Positions 43,389 to 52,242 of a DNA stretch of 64,000 nucleotides are shown piece after piece. The notes beneath the pieces are model-generated. The model was not told where the DNA came from, made no database searches, and saw only the letters and a list, made by a program, of their open reading frames with translations. This DNA comes from Micromonospora sp. WMMD1128 (GTDB lineage Bacteria > Actinomycetota > Actinomycetes > Mycobacteriales > Micromonosporaceae): positions 3,423,501-3,487,500 of the forward strand of contig NZ_CP114902.1 of assembly GCF_027497235.1 (NCBI RefSeq), written 5' to 3'. Positions within the stretch are counted from its first letter, which is position 1; every line of letters starts with the position of its first letter. The position numbers and the translations under genes are program-made.

Positions 43389-43443
43389 GATCATGAAGTT
43401 GACGGTCATGAAGGCCTGATTTGTCGCCGCCAACTTCATGGTC
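43389..43443. repeat. Nested palindromic repeat, copy D
   Basis: GATCATGAAGTTG (43389-43401) pairs with CAACTTCATGGTC (43431-43443), with one T-G mismatch at position 3 of the arm. Same family as copies A-C; here the central part also contains a partial arm repeat GGTCATGAAGGCC. Confidence 0.85.
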
Positions 43444-43494
43444 AAGGGTCGACGGCCGGCGTCACGACTGCGTGATCGATGTTCCGGGCGAGAT

Positions 43495-43536
43495 CTTGGA
43501 AGGAGAGGGCCCCTGGAGGGGCACTTTCCTTCCAAG
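43495..43536. repeat. Nested hairpin CTTGGAAGGA/TCCTTCCAAG
   Basis: Perfect 10-bp outer arms (43495-43504, 43527-43536) enclosing GGCCCCT-GGA-GGGGC. It lies in a non-coding stretch (43300-43871) that otherwise shows only palindromes and no supported gene. Confidence 0.75.
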
Positions 43537-43660
43537 TCACCTGGTCTCGTCGGGACGCCGCGCAGGCGTGAAAACGGGCAACCGGCCGCACGGTGGCCTG
43601 CTCTCCGGCCGGGTCTCGTGCGAGGAAGCGCGGGCGGTGATCGTTTGGCCATGATCAACA

Positions 43661-43719
43661 CCAGTTCGGTGAAGTGGGGGCATCGCCGGTGGTCGGATAC
43701 CGCCACATCACCGAACTGG
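43661..43719. repeat. 59-bp inverted repeat CCAGTTCGGTGA/TCACCGAACTGG
   Basis: Perfect 12-bp arms (43661-43672 and 43708-43719), span similar to the GATCATGAAGTT family but with a different arm sequence. It lies about 150 bp downstream of the glycosyltransferase gene end. Confidence 0.75.
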
Positions 43720-43871
43720 CGTCCGGCCTACCGACGTCTCCCGAGCACCGCGGGCATCAAGACGGCCAAACGGGTGCAAGCTGAGTCTGTTTACCGGTCA
43801 GATCTGTCCTACTCCCGGGATGTGGGAGGAATTGTTGGCAGGTGGGAGCAGTGCGGCGGGGCGAGGAGCGA

Positions 43872-45617
43872 TCAGGGGGTCGGGGTCGGGGTCGGAGCGG
43901 GAGTCGGGGTGAGCAGGCGGTGGTAGAGGGCGTTCAGGCGCTCGGCCTGGGACTCCCACGTCCAGGTGGGCAATGGGGAGTCCGGTCCTTCGTAGGCGGC
44001 GCGGTAGCGGGCCGGGTCGGCGAGCACCGCCCGGATCGCTCGGGCGAGATCGACCACGTCCCGGGCGCGGAACACCTCGCCCTGGCCGGTGGCCCGGACC
44101 GTGTCGGCCATGGTGCGGACGTCGCTGACCACGATCGGCAGCCGCGCGTGCGCGTACTCGAAGAACTTGGTGATCAGCGCGATCTCGTGGTTGGGCCAGT
44201 GGTGCAGCGGGATGAGGCCGACGTCGGCGCCGGCGAGGAACGCGACGAGCTGCCGGTGCGACACGTACGGCAGCACGTGCACCCGGTCGACGACGCCGTG
44301 CCGGGTGGCGCGGGCGACGACCTGGCGGACGTATCCGGCGGCGGGGTCGGCGACGACCAGGGCAAGGTGTACGCCGGGCAGCCGGGTCAGCGCCTCGACC
44401 ACGGTGTCCACTCCGCGCTGCACGGCCATCGCCCCGCTGTAGACGAGCAGCGGCGTGTCGGCGGTCAGGCCGCAGCGGTTCCGCAGGTCGGGTGCGCGCC
44501 CACCGGCCGCCCGAGCCGCGTCGGGCACGGCAGCGGCGGCGGACGCCGCAACCGCGGCGGGCGCAGCAACCGCGGCGGACGCCGCAACCGCGGCGGACGC
44601 GGCAACCGCGGCGGACGCGGCAACCGCGGCGGACGCGGCAACCGCGGCGGACGCGGCAACCGTGGCGGACGCAGCAGGTGCGGGTTCACCGGCTGCGGGT
44701 TCGGCGGCGGTGACGTGTGCCGGCTCGGCGACCGGGGCGTTGAGCACGACGGTCGGGCGTTCGGGCAGGTCGTGGTCGCGGATCAGTAGGTCGGCGAGCG
44801 TGTCGGAGACGGTCACGACCGCGTCGGCGTGGCCGACGTACTCCCGGACGTAGCCCAGGTGGGCGGGCAGCCAGCGGGCGTTGTCGCGACGGGGCCGGGC
44901 ACCGGGCAGCCACTCGTGGGCGTCCCAGACCAGTTTCACGACCCGCCCCTGGGCGCGGGCCCGGTCCACCGCGCGGGCGGCCACGCCGAGCATCCGGAAG
45001 TCGTGGGCGTGGATCAGGTCGGGGCGCAGCTCGTCGATGACCGGGCCGGCGAGCCGCTCGTACGCCCAGAGGCCGGGCTCCAGCCGGCGCCAGGCCCGGT
45101 CGCCGAGCCGGGCCTGCCAGTAGCGGACCTGCGCGTGCTCGACCGGTCGTCGGGCCAGCCGGGCGGCCCGCAACGCCAGCCCACCGCGCGCCACCAGCCG
45201 CCGCCGCAGGCCGCGCGCGCCACCACGCAGGACGGTCGCACCGACTCGACCGGCGCTCGCCGCGCCCGCGTCGTGCCGGCCGGCGGGCGCGTCCGGCGGC
45301 AGCACCCGCATCCCGGCGGGCGCGTCCGGTGGCAGCACCCGCATCCCGGCGGGCGCGTCCGGTGGCAGCACCCGCACCCCGGCGGGCGCGTCCGGTGGCA
45401 GCACCCGCACCTCGGCGGGCGCGTGCAACGGCAGCACCCGTACCTCGGCGTCGCCGAGCCGCCAGCGGCGCTCGGCGTCGACGTGGGCGCAGCCGAGCAG
45501 CGTGACGTCCCAGCCGGCGTCGGCGGCGGACCGGGCGGCCTTCTGCACCCGCGAGTCGCCCTCGACCGCGTTGTCGACGAGCATCACCACCCGCCGCGTC
45601 ACGGTGTCGCGCTGCAT
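43872..45617 (-). CDS. GT4-family glycosyltransferase with two in-frame tandem expansions
   Basis: 581 aa. The N-terminal GT-B domain starts RVVMLVDNAVEGDSRVQKAARSAADAGWDVTLLG. The acceptor/hinge part includes LRPDLIHAHDFRMLGVAARAV and LVWDAHEWLPG, and the C-terminal nucleotide-sugar domain has LLVYSGAMAVQRGVDTVVEAL, VHVLPYVSHRQLVAFLAGADVGLIPL and the EX7E-like HEIALITKFFEYAHARLPIV. This is the layout of retaining GT4 enzymes for exopolysaccharide or lipid glycosylation. Two repeats interrupt it: five 11-residue PPDAPAGMRVL-type units near residue 60-110, and an Ala-rich linker of seven AASAAV-type units between the two GT-B domains. The end is Pro/Thr-rich (TPTPAPTPTPTP). Start ATG 45617 has a weak RBS. 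Confidence 0.85.
   Translation of the reverse strand: MQRDTVTRRVVMLVDNAVEGDSRVQKAARSAADAGWDVTLLGCAHVDAERRWRLGDAEVRVLPLHAPAEVRVLPPDAPAGVRVLPPDAPAGMRVLPPDAPAGMRVLPPDAPAGRHDAGAASAGRVGATVLRGGARGLRRRLVARGGLALRAARLARRPVEHAQVRYWQARLGDRAWRRLEPGLWAYERLAGPVIDELRPDLIHAHDFRMLGVAARAVDRARAQGRVVKLVWDAHEWLPGARPRRDNARWLPAHLGYVREYVGHADAVVTVSDTLADLLIRDHDLPERPTVVLNAPVAEPAHVTAAEPAAGEPAPAASATVAASAAVAASAAVAASAAVAASAAVAASAAVAAPAAVAASAAAAVPDAARAAGGRAPDLRNRCGLTADTPLLVYSGAMAVQRGVDTVVEALTRLPGVHLALVVADPAAGYVRQVVARATRHGVVDRVHVLPYVSHRQLVAFLAGADVGLIPLHHWPNHEIALITKFFEYAHARLPIVVSDVRTMADTVRATGQGEVFRARDVVDLARAIRAVLADPARYRAAYEGPDSPLPTWTWESQAERLNALYHRLLTPTPAPTPTPTP
44548..44673. repeat. 18-bp tandem repeat x7 in the GT linker
   Basis: Seven units of GCAACCGCGGCGGACGCG with few changes, in frame (6 residues per unit, minus strand AASAAV-like). 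It sits between the two Rossmann domains of the glycosyltransferase, so copy-number change would alter linker length without a frameshift. Confidence 0.92.
45282..45446. repeat. 33-bp tandem repeat x5 in the GT N-terminal domain
   Basis: Five 33-bp units beginning GGCGGGCGCGTCCGG at 45282, 45315, 45348, 45381 and 45414; the last is degenerate. Each encodes 11 residues (MRVLPPDAPAG-like) and the number is a multiple of three, so the frame is kept. Confidence 0.92.
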
Positions 45618-45772
45618 CGGCCACCACACCCCTTCACCCTCGCCGGCCCGACCGGCGCGAGTGTACGGGGACGCGGGACCGCCCCGGCGATCACGGAATG
45701 CGGCCTGAGCTGGGAAGACACCGAACGTGCAGGTGGCCGCGGGCGGAAGTTCACCCGCCGTGCACGTGCCGG

Positions 45773-46912
45773 TCAGGCGGCGCCGGAGGGGACCAGCGGA
45801 CCCGGGGCGACCGGCTGCCGGCGGTCGCGCCGGTTGGGCAGCGACAGGCGGATGACCTTCCACCAGGCGGAGGCGACCTGCTTGGGCAGCGGGCCGGTGG
45901 TGTAGCGCAGCCCGTACCTGTCGAACAGCGCCCGCACCTGCGGGGCGATCTCCTGGTAGCGGTTGCTCGGCAGGTCGGGGAAGAGGTGGTGCTCGATCTG
46001 GAAGGACAGGTTCCCGGTCATGACGTGCAGCAGGCGGGGGCCGCTGATGTTGGCCGAGCCGAGCATCTGCCGCAGGTACCACTCGCCGCGCGTCTCGCCC
46101 TCGATGGAGGTCTTCTCGAACGTCTCCACGCCGCTCGGGAAGTGCCCGCACATGATCACCGAGTGGCTCCACACGTTGCGGATCAGGTTGGCGGTGAACG
46201 TGGCGGCGAGCGTGGACAGGAACGACGGGCCGGACAGCAGCGGGTGGATCACGTAGTCCTTGAGCACCTGGCGGCGGATCTTGCGGCCGACCGCCTTCGC
46301 CCTGGCCCGGAACGCCGGGTCCTTCAACCGCTTCTGCTTGAGGTGGTCCCCCAGCTCCAGGTCGTACGCGGCGATGCCGTACTCGAAGAAGGCGGCGTTG
46401 AGCAGGTTCCACACCGGCTGGCCCAGATGCATCGGGTGCCACGGCTGGTCCTCGTCGACGCGCATGATGCCGTACCCGAGGTCGTTGTCCTTGCCGACCA
46501 CGTTGGTGAAGCGGTGGTGCAGCTCGTTGTGCGACTGCTTCCACTGGGCGGCCGGGGAGACGTGGTCCCACTCCCAGGTGGTGGAGTGGATCTTCGGATC
46601 GCGCATCCAGTCCCACTGGCCGTGCAGGATGTTGTGCCCGATCTCCATGTTGTCGAGGATCTTGGCGATGGTGAGGCCGGCCGTGCCGACGATCCAGGCC
46701 GGCGGGAACAGCGAGAAGAGCAGCACTGCGCGGCTGCTCATCTCCAGCGTCCGCTGGGTCTTGATCACCTTGCGGATGTAGCGGGCGTCCCGCTCGCCCC
46801 GGTCGGCGATGACCCGGTCCCGGATCGCGTCCAGTTCCTTGCCGATGATCTCGATGTCCTCGGCGCTCAGGTGGGCGATCGGGTTGTCGGCCTTCTTCTG
46901 GATCACGGTCAC
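45773..46912 (-). CDS. Membrane fatty-acid (acyl-CoA) desaturase, DesA3-like
   Basis: 379 aa. Three histidine boxes are present: HNILHGQWDWM, QSHNELHHRF and QIEHHLFPDLP, with two long hydrophobic regions between them; the diiron site is therefore complete. The closest pattern is the actinobacterial delta-9 stearoyl-CoA desaturase. Its electron donor is probably the gene 14 bp upstream on the same strand (46927-48018), which codes for a ferredoxin/flavin reductase fusion; Mycobacterium uses the same DesA3-Rv3230c pairing. The operon is divergent from a PucR regulator. Confidence 0.9.
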   Translation of the reverse strand: MTVIQKKADNPIAHLSAEDIEIIGKELDAIRDRVIADRGERDARYIRKVIKTQRTLEMSSRAVLLFSLFPPAWIVGTAGLTIAKILDNMEIGHNILHGQWDWMRDPKIHSTTWEWDHVSPAAQWKQSHNELHHRFTNVVGKDNDLGYGIMRVDEDQPWHPMHLGQPVWNLLNAAFFEYGIAAYDLELGDHLKQKRLKDPAFRARAKAVGRKIRRQVLKDYVIHPLLSGPSFLSTLAATFTANLIRNVWSHSVIMCGHFPSGVETFEKTSIEGETRGEWYLRQMLGSANISGPRLLHVMTGNLSFQIEHHLFPDLPSNRYQEIAPQVRALFDRYGLRYTTGPLPKQVASAWWKVIRLSLPNRRDRRQPVAPGPLVPSGAA

Positions 46913-46926
46913 GTCGGTGGCTCCTG

Positions 46927-48018
46927 TCAGAGATCGATGTCGCAGGTACCGGCGGCGGCCGACACGCAGGTCTGGATCCGTACGCCGTCGCCCGGCACTG
47001 CCGTGGTGACGTCGCCGTTGCGCAGGTCACGCACCGCGCCCTGGCGCAGCGGCACGACACAGCCGAAACAGATCCCCATCCGGCAGCCCGAGGGCATGAG
47101 CACCCCCGCGTTCTCCCCCGCGTCGAGCAGGGTGGTGGCGCCGTCGGCCTGGACGGTCACCCCGGCCCCGGTGAAGGTCACCGTGCCGCCGTCGCCAGGC
47201 GTTATCACCGTAGGACGGAACCGCTCGGTGTGCAGCAGATCGGTGGCGTCCCGGGCCGCCCAGTGCGCCTCGGCCGCGTCCAGCAGGCCGACCGGCCCGC
47301 AGGCCCAGGTCTGCCGCCGGGCGTGGTCGGGCACCAGGTCGTCCAGTTCGGCCACGTCGAGCAGGCCGGCGGTCTCGGTGTGCCGCTCGACCAGGCGCAG
47401 CGCGCCGCGCCCGGCGAGCGCGCGCAGTTCCGCGCCGAAGATGACGTCGTCGCGGGTCGGCGCCGAGTGCACGAGCACCACGTCGGCCCGTTCGGCGAGC
47501 CCGGCCCGCAGCATCCCCATGACCGGGGTGATGCCGCTGCCGGCGGTGAGGAACAGGACCCGCTCCGGCGTCGCCGTGGGCAGCACGAAGTCGCCCTGCG
47601 CCTGGTCGAGCTGGACGATCGTGCCGGTCCGGATCCGGCGGACCAGGTGGTTGCTGACCTTCCCGTCCGGGATCGCCTTCACGGTCACGGCGATGCGGCC
47701 GTCCGCCGCGCCGGGCACCGAAGTGACCGAGTACGCGCGCCACTGGCGCACCCCGTCGACGTCCACGCCGAGGCGCACGTACTGCCCCGGCAGGTGGCCC
47801 CGCCAGCCACGACCCGGCTGGATCACCACGGTGGCCGCGTCCCGGGTCTCCGGGCGGACGGCGACGATCCGGCCGCGCAGCGGCGCGCCCGCGCGCAGCG
47901 GGGCGATCAGGTCGAGGTAGTCGTCGGGCAGCAGCGGGGTGGTGACCGTGCCGGCCAGCCGCAGCAGCCTGTGCCGGAAGGAGGCCTTCTGGGAGCGGCG
48001 GGGCGCAGTTGTGGTCAT
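46927..48018 (-). CDS. Ferredoxin reductase with C-terminal 2Fe-2S domain (desaturase partner)
   Basis: 363 aa. FAD domain (YVRLGVDVDGVRQWRAYSVTSVPGA), NAD(P) domain (LFLTAGSGITPVMGMLRAGLAE, WACGPVGLLDAAEAHW) and plant-type 2Fe-2S cluster (SGCRMGICFGCVVPLRQGAV...IQTCVSAAAGTCDIDL, four Cys). It transfers electrons from NADPH to the desaturase encoded next in the operon. ATG 48018 lacks a Shine-Dalgarno. The 84-bp gap to the divergent PucR gene contains a GTGA-AACGG-TCAC dyad (48065-48077) that could be its operator. Confidence 0.9.
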   Translation of the reverse strand: MTTTAPRRSQKASFRHRLLRLAGTVTTPLLPDDYLDLIAPLRAGAPLRGRIVAVRPETRDAATVVIQPGRGWRGHLPGQYVRLGVDVDGVRQWRAYSVTSVPGAADGRIAVTVKAIPDGKVSNHLVRRIRTGTIVQLDQAQGDFVLPTATPERVLFLTAGSGITPVMGMLRAGLAERADVVLVHSAPTRDDVIFGAELRALAGRGALRLVERHTETAGLLDVAELDDLVPDHARRQTWACGPVGLLDAAEAHWAARDATDLLHTERFRPTVITPGDGGTVTFTGAGVTVQADGATTLLDAGENAGVLMPSGCRMGICFGCVVPLRQGAVRDLRNGDVTTAVPGDGVRIQTCVSAAAGTCDIDL

Positions 48019-48102
48019 ATGACCAGCGTGGCTGCGCAATCGCATAACATCTTGACCAGCAAAGGTGAAACGGTCACGGTTTTTTGTTCGGAGGGTACAA
48101 AA

Positions 48103-49329
48103 ATGTCGCAGGAGGCCGGGACCGGGCAGCGTGCCGCCCATCTCGATCTCGACGCCGGGGTGGCGGCGATGCTGCGCGATCGGCTCCCGACGGTCGCCGA
48201 ACGCACGGTGAGCGCGATCACCGCCGAGGTGTCCGACTATTCCGGCGCGCTCACCGGCGCCATGCGGGAGAAGATCGAAAACGCGGTACGCATCGCGCTC
48301 GGCACCTTCCTCCAGCTCCTCGAGGGCACCCAGGCGTACGACCCGAGCACTCCCCTGGCACCGGCGCTGGAGGCAGCGTACGCGCTGGGCAGCGGCGAGG
48401 CCCGGTCGGGGCGGAGCATGGACGCGCTGCTGGCCGCGTACCGGGTGGGCGCCCGGGTGGCCTGGCGGGAGGTCTCCACCACGACGGTACGCAGCGGGCT
48501 GGCCGCCGAGACGGTCGCCGAGTTCGCCGAGCTGATGTTCGCGTACATCGACGAGTTGTCCGCGGCGAGCGTCGCCGGGCACGCCGACGAGCTGGCGAGC
48601 GCCGGCCGGGTGCGCCGCCGTGACCTGGAGCGGCTCACCCAGCAGCTGCTCGCCGGCGAGCCGGAGGAGTCGCTGCGGCGCAGCGCCGACCGGGCCGACT
48701 GGCCGCCGCCGCAGACGCTCACCGTCGTCCTGCTGCCCCGCCGGCACCTGCGCGCGGTGCTCGCCCTGCTCAACCCGCAGACGCTGGAGAGCGGCGAGGA
48801 CCTGCCGGGGATGAGCCCGGCCGAGGACCTGGCGGTGCTGTTGGTGCCGGACGCACACGGCGGCCGGCGTCGCCAGCTCGTCCGGCTGTTGCACGGGCAC
48901 CGGGCGGTGCTCGGCCCGGCCCGCCCCTGGCACCGGGTCGCCGCGTCCTACCAGCGGGCCACCCGCGCCCTCGCGCTCGGCCTCGACGCGCCGGACGCCG
49001 GGCCGGTCGACACCGAGCGTCACCTGTCCACGTTGCTGCTCAGCATGGACCCGGAGGCGCTCGCCGACCTGCGTACCCAGGCCCTCGCGCCGCTTGCCGC
49101 GCTGCCCCCGGCCACCGCGCACCGGCTGGCCGAGACGCTGCGGTCGTGGCTGCTGCACCAGGGCCGTCGCGACGACGTGGCGGCGGACCTGTTCGTGCAC
49201 CCGCAGACCGTCCGCTACCGGATGGGCAAGCTCCGCGAGCTGTTCGGCGACCGCCTGCTCGACCCCGCGACGGTCCTCGACCTCACCATCGCCCTCGCCG
49301 TCCCGGAGCAAGGCGGGGCCCCCGCTTAA
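48103..49329 (+). CDS. PucR/CdaR-family transcriptional regulator
   Basis: 408 aa. The central ~130-residue domain is of the type seen in CdaR/PucR regulators, and the C-terminal helix-turn-helix is clear: LLHQGRRDDVAADLFVHPQTVRYRMGKLRELFGDRLLDP (HTH_30). The N-terminal RsbR-like helical region (~15-170) may sense a ligand. ATG 48103 follows GGAGGG by 7 nt. It is divergent from the reductase-desaturase operon and probably regulates membrane-lipid desaturation, as is reported for similarly placed PucR-type regulators of desaturase genes. Confidence 0.88.
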   Translation: MSQEAGTGQRAAHLDLDAGVAAMLRDRLPTVAERTVSAITAEVSDYSGALTGAMREKIENAVRIALGTFLQLLEGTQAYDPSTPLAPALEAAYALGSGEARSGRSMDALLAAYRVGARVAWREVSTTTVRSGLAAETVAEFAELMFAYIDELSAASVAGHADELASAGRVRRRDLERLTQQLLAGEPEESLRRSADRADWPPPQTLTVVLLPRRHLRAVLALLNPQTLESGEDLPGMSPAEDLAVLLVPDAHGGRRRQLVRLLHGHRAVLGPARPWHRVAASYQRATRALALGLDAPDAGPVDTERHLSTLLLSMDPEALADLRTQALAPLAALPPATAHRLAETLRSWLLHQGRRDDVAADLFVHPQTVRYRMGKLRELFGDRLLDPATVLDLTIALAVPEQGGAPA

Positions 49330-49361
49330 CGCCTCCGGCAGAGGCGGGGCCCCCGCTTAAC
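49311..49361. repeat. Tandem AGGCGGGGCCCCCGCTTAAC palindromes
   Basis: The 20-bp sequence occurs twice (49311-49330 and 49342-49361), 31 bp apart, each with the self-complementary GCGGGG-C-CCCCGC. The first includes the PucR stop codon and the second lies just before the end of the convergent SARP gene, so the pair may serve as a bidirectional terminator. Confidence 0.85.
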
Positions 49362-49363
49362 AC

Positions 49364-52156
49364 TCACAGCAGCGCGGCGATCCGATCCGCGTCCGGATGG
49401 TCGTTGGCGCGCAGGATGTTCAACGCCTCCCGCCAGGTCTGCCGCGCGGCCTCGGCCTCTCCGGCGGCCGCCAGGGCGGCCCCGAGCCGACGCAGGGTGA
49501 ATCCCTCGTTCATCCGGTCACCCAGGTCGCGGTAGCGGGCGATGGCCTGCCGGTAGCAGTCCACCGCCCGGTGCGCGTCCACGTTCCGGTAGGCGTGTCC
49601 GAGGGTGTCCCAGACGCTGGCCTCGCCCATCCGGTCGCCAGCCCGTTGGAGGCGGTCCAGCGCCCGCCTGCCGTACGCGGCGGCCCGCTCGTGGTCGCCG
49701 AGCTGGGCGAGGCACCAGGCGACCGAGTTCAGCGCGTAGCTCTCGCCACGGTCGTGGCCGGCCTGGCGGAACAGGGTCAGGGCCTGCTCGTCGTGCCGGA
49801 GCGCCTCGGCCAGCTCACCCTGCTCCTCGGCCAGCCAGCCCAGGCAGCGGTAGATGAACGCCTGGCCCACCCGGTCGCCGAGGTCGTGATAGAGCGAGAG
49901 GGCTTGCCGGTAGTCCGCCCGCGCGTCGTCGAACCGGCGTAGTTCGACGCATGAGCTGCCGTGCAGCCGGTGTGCCTCCGCCACGGTGGCCGGGTCGCCC
50001 AACCGACGCGCGACGGTCACCCCCGCGCGGCCGACCCGTTCCCAGTCGTGCCGGTGGCCCCGCCGGGGCAGGAAGTTGGCCATCGCCCAGGACAGCCGCC
50101 AGGCCGGCCTGTCGAGCCCGTCGGCGACGGCCTGCTCGATCGCCGCCAGCAGCCCGGCGTGCTCGGCGGTGAACCAGGCCAGCGCCGCCTGCCGGTCGGC
50201 GAAGCCGAGCACCGTGACGCCCGGCGCCGGCGGCGGCACCGGCAACGGGTCGCGGTTCGGCCACAGCAGCCGGTCGGCGCCGAGGGCGGTGTGCAGGTAG
50301 TGGTCGAGGAGGCGTCCCCACGCGGCGCGCCGCCCGGCGCTGCCGTCCGGCGGCCCCAGTTCGTCCGCGTAGGCCCGGAGCAGGTCGTGGCGGGCGTACC
50401 GGCCGGGCAGGTGTTCGGTGACGAGGTGCGCGGTGGCCAGCTCACGCAACGGCGACCGCACCTCGTCGACGTCCCGGCCGGCGAGACTGGCCAGGGCCTC
50501 GGCGCGCAGGTCCGGACCGGCCGGCAGGCCCAGCAGCCGGAACAGTCGGTCCGCCGCCTCGGTGAGGCCCCGACGCGACCAGGAGAGCACGCTCCGGACG
50601 TCCGTGCCCGTGTCGCCGTGGGCGAAGGCGTCGAGATCCGGTCCGCCCCGGTCCGCGCGCAGCTCGGCGGCGAGCGATCCGAGCGGGAACTCCGGGTGGA
50701 TGGCGGCCCGGGCCGCCGCGACCGCCAACGCCAGCGGAAGCCGGGCACACGAGTCGATGATCTCGTCCACCGCCGCGTCCTGACCGGCCAGGCGTTCGGC
50801 GCCCAACCGGCGCGCCAGGAACCGCCGCGCCTGCCCGCGGTCGAGCAGTTCGAGCCGGACCGGACGGGCTCCGTCGACGGCGACCAGGCCGGGCAGTTGG
50901 CTACGGCTGACCGCGATCACGGCGCAGCCCGGCACCCCCGGCACCAGTGGACGGGCTCGCCCGGCGTCGTCGATGTTGTCGAGCACCACCAGGACCCGCC
51001 GGTCGGCCAGCAGGGACCGGTAGAGCGCGGTCTGCGCCTCGACGGTCGCCGGGATCCGCGACGGCGGTACGGCGAGCGCATCCAGGAAGACCCGCGCCGC
51101 CTCGCCCGGTTCCATCGCCAGCCCGGTGGGGTCGAAGCCGCGCAGGTCGACGTAGAGCTGACCGTCCGGAAAGCCGGCGGCGACGAGGTGCGCCAGGCGC
51201 AGCGCGAAGAACGTCTTCCCCACCCCGGCCGGGCCCGAGACCAGCACCGTCACCGGTTGCCGGCGGGACCCGTCGAGCAGGCGACGGGCGGTGGCCAGTT
51301 CGTCGGCGCGGCCGACGAAGTGCGGCGGGTCGGGCGGCAGCAAGGACGGACGGGCCAGTTTCGGCTGGTGGGCGACCGCCGGTCCGACGGGCAGGCGGCG
51401 GTGCAGGATCTCCCGCTGCAACTCCGCCAGCTCCGGCGCCGCGAGGCCCCGTTCCCGCAGCAGGCGCAGCCCCTCCCGGCACACCTCGGCAGCCTCGTCG
51501 ACCCGGCTGTCGGCGTAGAGCGCCCGGGCGAGCAGGCGGCGTGCCGTCTCGTCGTAGGGGTCGTCGACGACCAGGCCGGTCAACCCGTCGATCGCCTCGG
51601 CCCACCGACCGAGCGCCGACAGGGCCTCGGCGTGCCCGCGTCGCGCCGTACGTCGGGCGGAGTCGAGCCGGGCGACGTGCGCCAGGGTGAAGGGACGGTC
51701 GGCCACCTCGGCGAACGCCGGGCCGCGCCACAGCGCCAACGCCTCCGTCAACAGGGCGACGGCCCGTTCGATCAGGTCGGACTCGTCGGCGGCCAGCAGC
51801 CGCCGCGCCTCGGCGCAGCGGCGCTGGAACCGGTCGGCGTCGACCGCGTCCGGCGGCAGGTCGAGCCGGTACGCCGACCCGGCGCCGAGGCCGGTGGTGA
51901 CCAGGATCGGCGGCTGTCGCGGGCCGGTCGCCGGGGCGAGCGCCCGCCGTAGGTGCGAGACGTGACTGCGGAGGGTGGCGCGAGCCGCCTCCGGCGCCGG
52001 GTCGCCCCAGAGCAACTCGACGATCCGGTCCGCCGGCACCGCGGACCCGGCCTCCACGAGCAGCACCGCCAGCAGTTCCACGAGTCGCGGACCCAGCCGG
52101 ACGGGCCGGCCGTCGTGCTCCACCCGGATCGGCCCGAGCACGTCGACCCGCAGCAA
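49364..52156 (-). CDS. AfsR/SARP-family transcriptional regulator (SARP + NB-ARC + TPR)
   Basis: 930 aa. Winged helix (~1-90: LRVDVLGPIRVEHDGRPVRL...ELLAVLLVEAGSAVPADRIVELLWGD), BTAD (~95-245), NB-ARC with P-loop VLVSGPAGVGKTFFALRLAHLV and DRRVLVVLDNIDDA, then TPR helices to the end (SLYHDLGDRVGQAFIYRCLGWLAEEQGEL). Unlike the gene at 35364-38822 it lacks an N-terminal XRE domain. It probably activates a biosynthetic or developmental gene set in response to an ATP-dependent switch; no target can be named. Start TTG 52156; a TATAGT -10 box (52202-52207) would give a 5' leader of about 40 nt. Confidence 0.92.
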   Translation of the reverse strand: MLRVDVLGPIRVEHDGRPVRLGPRLVELLAVLLVEAGSAVPADRIVELLWGDPAPEAARATLRSHVSHLRRALAPATGPRQPPILVTTGLGAGSAYRLDLPPDAVDADRFQRRCAEARRLLAADESDLIERAVALLTEALALWRGPAFAEVADRPFTLAHVARLDSARRTARRGHAEALSALGRWAEAIDGLTGLVVDDPYDETARRLLARALYADSRVDEAAEVCREGLRLLRERGLAAPELAELQREILHRRLPVGPAVAHQPKLARPSLLPPDPPHFVGRADELATARRLLDGSRRQPVTVLVSGPAGVGKTFFALRLAHLVAAGFPDGQLYVDLRGFDPTGLAMEPGEAARVFLDALAVPPSRIPATVEAQTALYRSLLADRRVLVVLDNIDDAGRARPLVPGVPGCAVIAVSRSQLPGLVAVDGARPVRLELLDRGQARRFLARRLGAERLAGQDAAVDEIIDSCARLPLALAVAAARAAIHPEFPLGSLAAELRADRGGPDLDAFAHGDTGTDVRSVLSWSRRGLTEAADRLFRLLGLPAGPDLRAEALASLAGRDVDEVRSPLRELATAHLVTEHLPGRYARHDLLRAYADELGPPDGSAGRRAAWGRLLDHYLHTALGADRLLWPNRDPLPVPPPAPGVTVLGFADRQAALAWFTAEHAGLLAAIEQAVADGLDRPAWRLSWAMANFLPRRGHRHDWERVGRAGVTVARRLGDPATVAEAHRLHGSSCVELRRFDDARADYRQALSLYHDLGDRVGQAFIYRCLGWLAEEQGELAEALRHDEQALTLFRQAGHDRGESYALNSVAWCLAQLGDHERAAAYGRRALDRLQRAGDRMGEASVWDTLGHAYRNVDAHRAVDCYRQAIARYRDLGDRMNEGFTLRRLGAALAAAGEAEAARQTWREALNILRANDHPDADRIAALL

Positions 52157-52242
52157 CCCGAGATCACGCTCCGCCCCCGCCCGACGATCGCCGACCCCCC
52201 GACTATAGACGGCGGCGAATGGTCACGGCGGGGGCGGAGATC

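Noticed and set aside
43300..43871. Possible small RNA or gene in the 570-bp gap upstream of the AlaRS leader
   Set aside because: Only palindromes and a CCCTG microsatellite are seen; no frame has coding character and no promoter pairs with the hairpins convincingly.
45698..47920. Long plus-strand frame opposite the desaturase and reductase
   Set aside because: Shadow of two well-supported minus-strand genes with full catalytic motifs.
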